This document shows, one piece after another, positions 8,586-9,962 of a stretch of 9,962 nucleotides of DNA. Positions within the stretch are counted from its first letter, which is position 1; each line of letters starts with the position of its first letter. This DNA comes from Burkholderiales bacterium (GTDB taxonomy: Bacteria > Pseudomonadota > Gammaproteobacteria > Burkholderiales > SHXO01): the NCBI GenBank assembly GCA_026125625.1, contig JAHCKU010000077.1, forward strand, positions 1 through 9,962, given 5' to 3'. The translations under genes and the position numbers were made by a program. The notes below the pieces were generated by a model. That model saw only the letters and a list, made by a program, of their open reading frames with translations. It was not told the origin of the DNA and did not search any database.

Positions 8586-8694
8586 GCCGGTCTCCCTGCC
8601 GCAGGTACGGGGCGCTGACCGTACAGCTGCGCAAGCGGGTGCCGGGTGCACGGGCCGCAACACTGCCGGCCCGCTGCAGCGGGTCATTGTTCAT
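8578..8694 (-). CDS. Possible 38-residue overlapping ORF, hypothetical
   Basis: The ATG at 8694 overlaps the stop of the DUF4340-like gene as ATGA, and the ORF's own TGA (8578-8580) lies just past the GTG start of the MgtC-like gene (8583-8585). It would thus bridge the two genes by coupled translation. The product (MNNDPLQRAG...RQGDRRA) is arginine- and alanine-rich, has no membrane segment or motif I recognise, and has only a weak GAG ahead of its start. An open frame this short is expected by chance in GC-rich DNA. The alternative is that the 105 bp is a plain spacer. Confidence 0.15.
   Translation of the reverse strand: MNNDPLQRAGSVAARAPGTRLRSCTVSAPYLRQGDRRA
8592..8597 (-). promoter_or_regulatory. 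Ribosome binding site deciding the MgtC-like start
   Basis: AGGGAG on the minus strand, 6 nt before GTG at 8585. It supports a GTG start over the upstream ATG at 8687. Confidence 0.65.
8670..8683. repeat. Perfect 14-bp palindrome between the DUF4340-like and MgtC-like genes
   Basis: CCCGCTGCAGCGGG reads the same on both strands and starts 8 bases past the upstream gene's stop in the direction of transcription. There is no U-tract after it, so it is not a standard intrinsic terminator. It could be a dyad operator, an mRNA-stabilising fold or chance. Confidence 0.4.
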
Positions 8695-9248
8695 GACTCG
8701 ATCAGCGCCTGTGCTGCCTGCTGCCATTGTTCGCCGACGAAGCGCGACATCAGGAACACCTCCGGCCTGCCTTCCAGTGCCATGTACTGCAGATAACCTT
8801 CCGGGTTCAGTCCGCCGAAGCGCGCCGTCAGGACCGGTGCGTCGGCCCGATACAGCACGGCGCTCAGCGCCACGGGCTCCAGGCCGAACGGCGTGCGATC
8901 CACGCCGTCCAGGTCCTCGGTGCTCATCACTCGCACCGGCGCCGAGGTATTCATCATCTGCACCGCCATGCTCAAATGTTGCGCATCGCTCTCGTCCAGC
9001 ACCTGGCCGTCGTTCTCTCGTGCCCACGGCGCCTGCGCCGACGTGCGGACGAGCATCGCGCTGCGGGTGCCGAGCCGGATTTCGACACGCGTGATCTCCT
9101 CGGGCGCGGCCTGCATGACGCCCTTGGCTTCGAACTTCACCAGCTGGCGCTGGTTGGGAAGCGCGCCGCTGACGATCATGGCGACGATGAACGCCACGGC
9201 GCATAGCACGATCACCGCCTCCGGCAACCACCGTTTCCCCGCTGTCAT
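8691..9248 (-). CDS. DUF4340-like membrane-anchored protein, partner of the GldG-type transporter
   Basis: A 185-residue protein with one N-terminal membrane segment (about 8-28) after MTAGKRW and a soluble domain probably outside the inner membrane. Visible features are EEITRVEIRLG (50-60), an aligned MLVRTS...PWARENDGQVLDE stretch, FGLEPVALSAVLYRAD (121-136), RFGGLNPEGYLQYMALEG (143-160) and VFLMSRFVGEQW (164-175). These resemble DUF4340 proteins, which are often encoded after GldG-type genes in ABC transporter operons; many DUF4340 proteins are about 300 residues or more, so this is a short form. Molecular role unknown. ATG at 9248 overlaps the upstream stop as ATGA and has GGAGG 5 nt before it; the in-frame ATG at 9263 would lie inside the upstream gene without such a site. 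Operon membership is firm, family name moderately so. Confidence 0.8.
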   Translation of the reverse strand: MTAGKRWLPEAVIVLCAVAFIVAMIVSGALPNQRQLVKFEAKGVMQAAPEEITRVEIRLGTRSAMLVRTSAQAPWARENDGQVLDESDAQHLSMAVQMMNTSAPVRVMSTEDLDGVDRTPFGLEPVALSAVLYRADAPVLTARFGGLNPEGYLQYMALEGRPEVFLMSRFVGEQWQQAAQALIES

Positions 9249-9962
9249 CGGCGCCTCCACCACACCGCCCCGCCGACCAGGATGGATGCAAGCGGCAGGC
9301 CTACCACCAGGACGAGAAAGACCATCTGCATCTGCGGCTGGGTGAGCAGGATCATGGGGGGAACCGGAATGCGCGTGGCAACCGGTGCAGCCCGCTCTTC
9401 CCGCACCAGCCAGCGCACTGCCGACAAGGCGAGATCGCTGTTGGCCAGGTATGGGAAGAAGGAATTGCTGGCGAAGTCGCCGTCGCCGATGATGACGGCG
9501 CGAAACGCACGCGTGCCGTTCGGCAGCGTCCCCTCGGCGGCGATGCCGAGCGTCTGCGTGCCGGGTTGCGGCGTGGCAGGAGATGCCCGGGTGGCATCGG
9601 CGATCACCTGGCGCGCTTCCACCGGCGCCACCGCACGCACGTAGCTGTCGCGGCTGCTGCGGATGATGGGAAACACCTGTACGCCGGGTGCGGGCGTGAC
9701 CTCGGCGAGCGGGCGGATGCCGGGAAAGAACGTCATGGACACCGGCCGCGTGATCGGGTGCGGGTCATAACCGGCGACCGCAACCATTTCCGGATCTATG
9801 GCGTAGTGGTTGAGCGGATCGACCACCACCTTCTGCTCGGGCTTTACACCGAGCGATTGCAGCAAGGCAGCGAGCTTCGGTTCCAGCGCGAAGCCAAGGT
9901 CGAACAGCAGCAGCGCTGCGCCGCCTTGCTGCAGATAGCGCTCCAGCGCCACGCTTTCACCC
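9245..9962 (-). CDS. GldG-family ABC transporter auxiliary protein (5' end outside window)
   Basis: C-terminal 238 residues of a GldG/ABC-2 auxiliary protein; the frame is open through base 9961, so the true start is off the right edge. Such proteins have a large extracytoplasmic domain and work with an ABC ATPase and ABC-2 permease; the founding member serves Bacteroidetes gliding, but homologues are widespread in non-gliding bacteria. Visible features, counted from the edge, are YLQQGGAALLLFD (9-21), LLQSLGVKPEQKVVVDP (33-49), YDPHPITRPV (65-74), FFPGIRPLAEV (78-88), IIGDGDFASNSFFPYLAN (157-174), AVRWLVREE (181-189), then a final membrane helix (about 212-233) closing with WWRRR. All these match the family's C-terminal layout. 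Its TGA overlaps the next gene's ATG. The matching ATPase and permease would be expected further right. Confidence 0.9.
   Translation of the reverse strand, partial: GESVALERYLQQGGAALLLFDLGFALEPKLAALLQSLGVKPEQKVVVDPLNHYAIDPEMVAVAGYDPHPITRPVSMTFFPGIRPLAEVTPAPGVQVFPIIRSSRDSYVRAVAPVEARQVIADATRASPATPQPGTQTLGIAAEGTLPNGTRAFRAVIIGDGDFASNSFFPYLANSDLALSAVRWLVREERAAPVATRIPVPPMILLTQPQMQMVFLVLVVGLPLASILVGGAVWWRRR
9254..9258 (-). promoter_or_regulatory. Ribosome binding site of the DUF4340-like gene inside the gldG-like 3' end
   Basis: GGAGG on the minus strand, 5 nt before the ATG at 9248, embedded in the last codons of the upstream gene. Together with the ATGA overlap it points to coupled translation. 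Confidence 0.65.

Noticed and set aside
8578..9291. 237-residue minus-strand frame overlapping the DUF4340-like gene
   Set aside because: The other frame has the membrane anchor, ribosome binding site and family motifs. Only its last 38 codons are retained as a low-confidence small ORF.

Overview
The window is GC-rich (roughly 60-65% by eye) and densely coding. It looks like chromosomal DNA of a gammaproteobacterium, perhaps of the Xanthomonadales/Nevskiales type. This placement is an inference from the style of the SelO, MgtC and GldG proteins, the base composition and an intergenic repeat translating as 'HPER'; no marker gene fixes it. I count seven genes, two of them cut by the window ends.

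Left part, minus strand: a 1048-residue regulator (1386-4532) reads toward a periplasmic branched-chain-amino-acid-type substrate-binding protein (1-1098, C-terminus off the edge). A 287-bp gap holding an AT-rich promoter-like patch separates them. The regulator joins a MalT-like STAND ATPase and helical repeat core to a SARP-type DNA-binding and BTAD module at its C-terminus. The pair suggests a ligand-uptake gene with a dedicated signal-integrating activator; the ligand cannot be read from the sequence.

Middle, plus strand: selO (4643-6217), a protein AMPylase of the pseudokinase fold, is divergent from the regulator across about 110 bp. A 220-bp gap follows, containing three degenerate 24-bp tandem units, the first overlapping a palindromic intergenic repeat. 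Next comes a complete amidase-signature hydrolase (6438-7883), most like the NylA-type group, with an unusual Phe next to its nucleophile loop.

Right part, minus strand: a GldG-family ABC-transporter auxiliary protein (5' end off the edge), a short DUF4340-like membrane-anchored protein and an MgtC/SapB-family membrane protein run leftward. The first two overlap by ATGA and are surely co-translated. The MgtC-like gene follows 105 bp later and ends tail-to-tail with the amidase, 18 bp apart.

No RNA gene, CRISPR array, insertion sequence, phage gene or defence locus was seen. Most of the window is ordinary chromosome. The points most worth a second look are the regulator's domain order and neighbour, the amidase active-site substitution, the decayed repeat array and the compact overlaps around 8578-8694.
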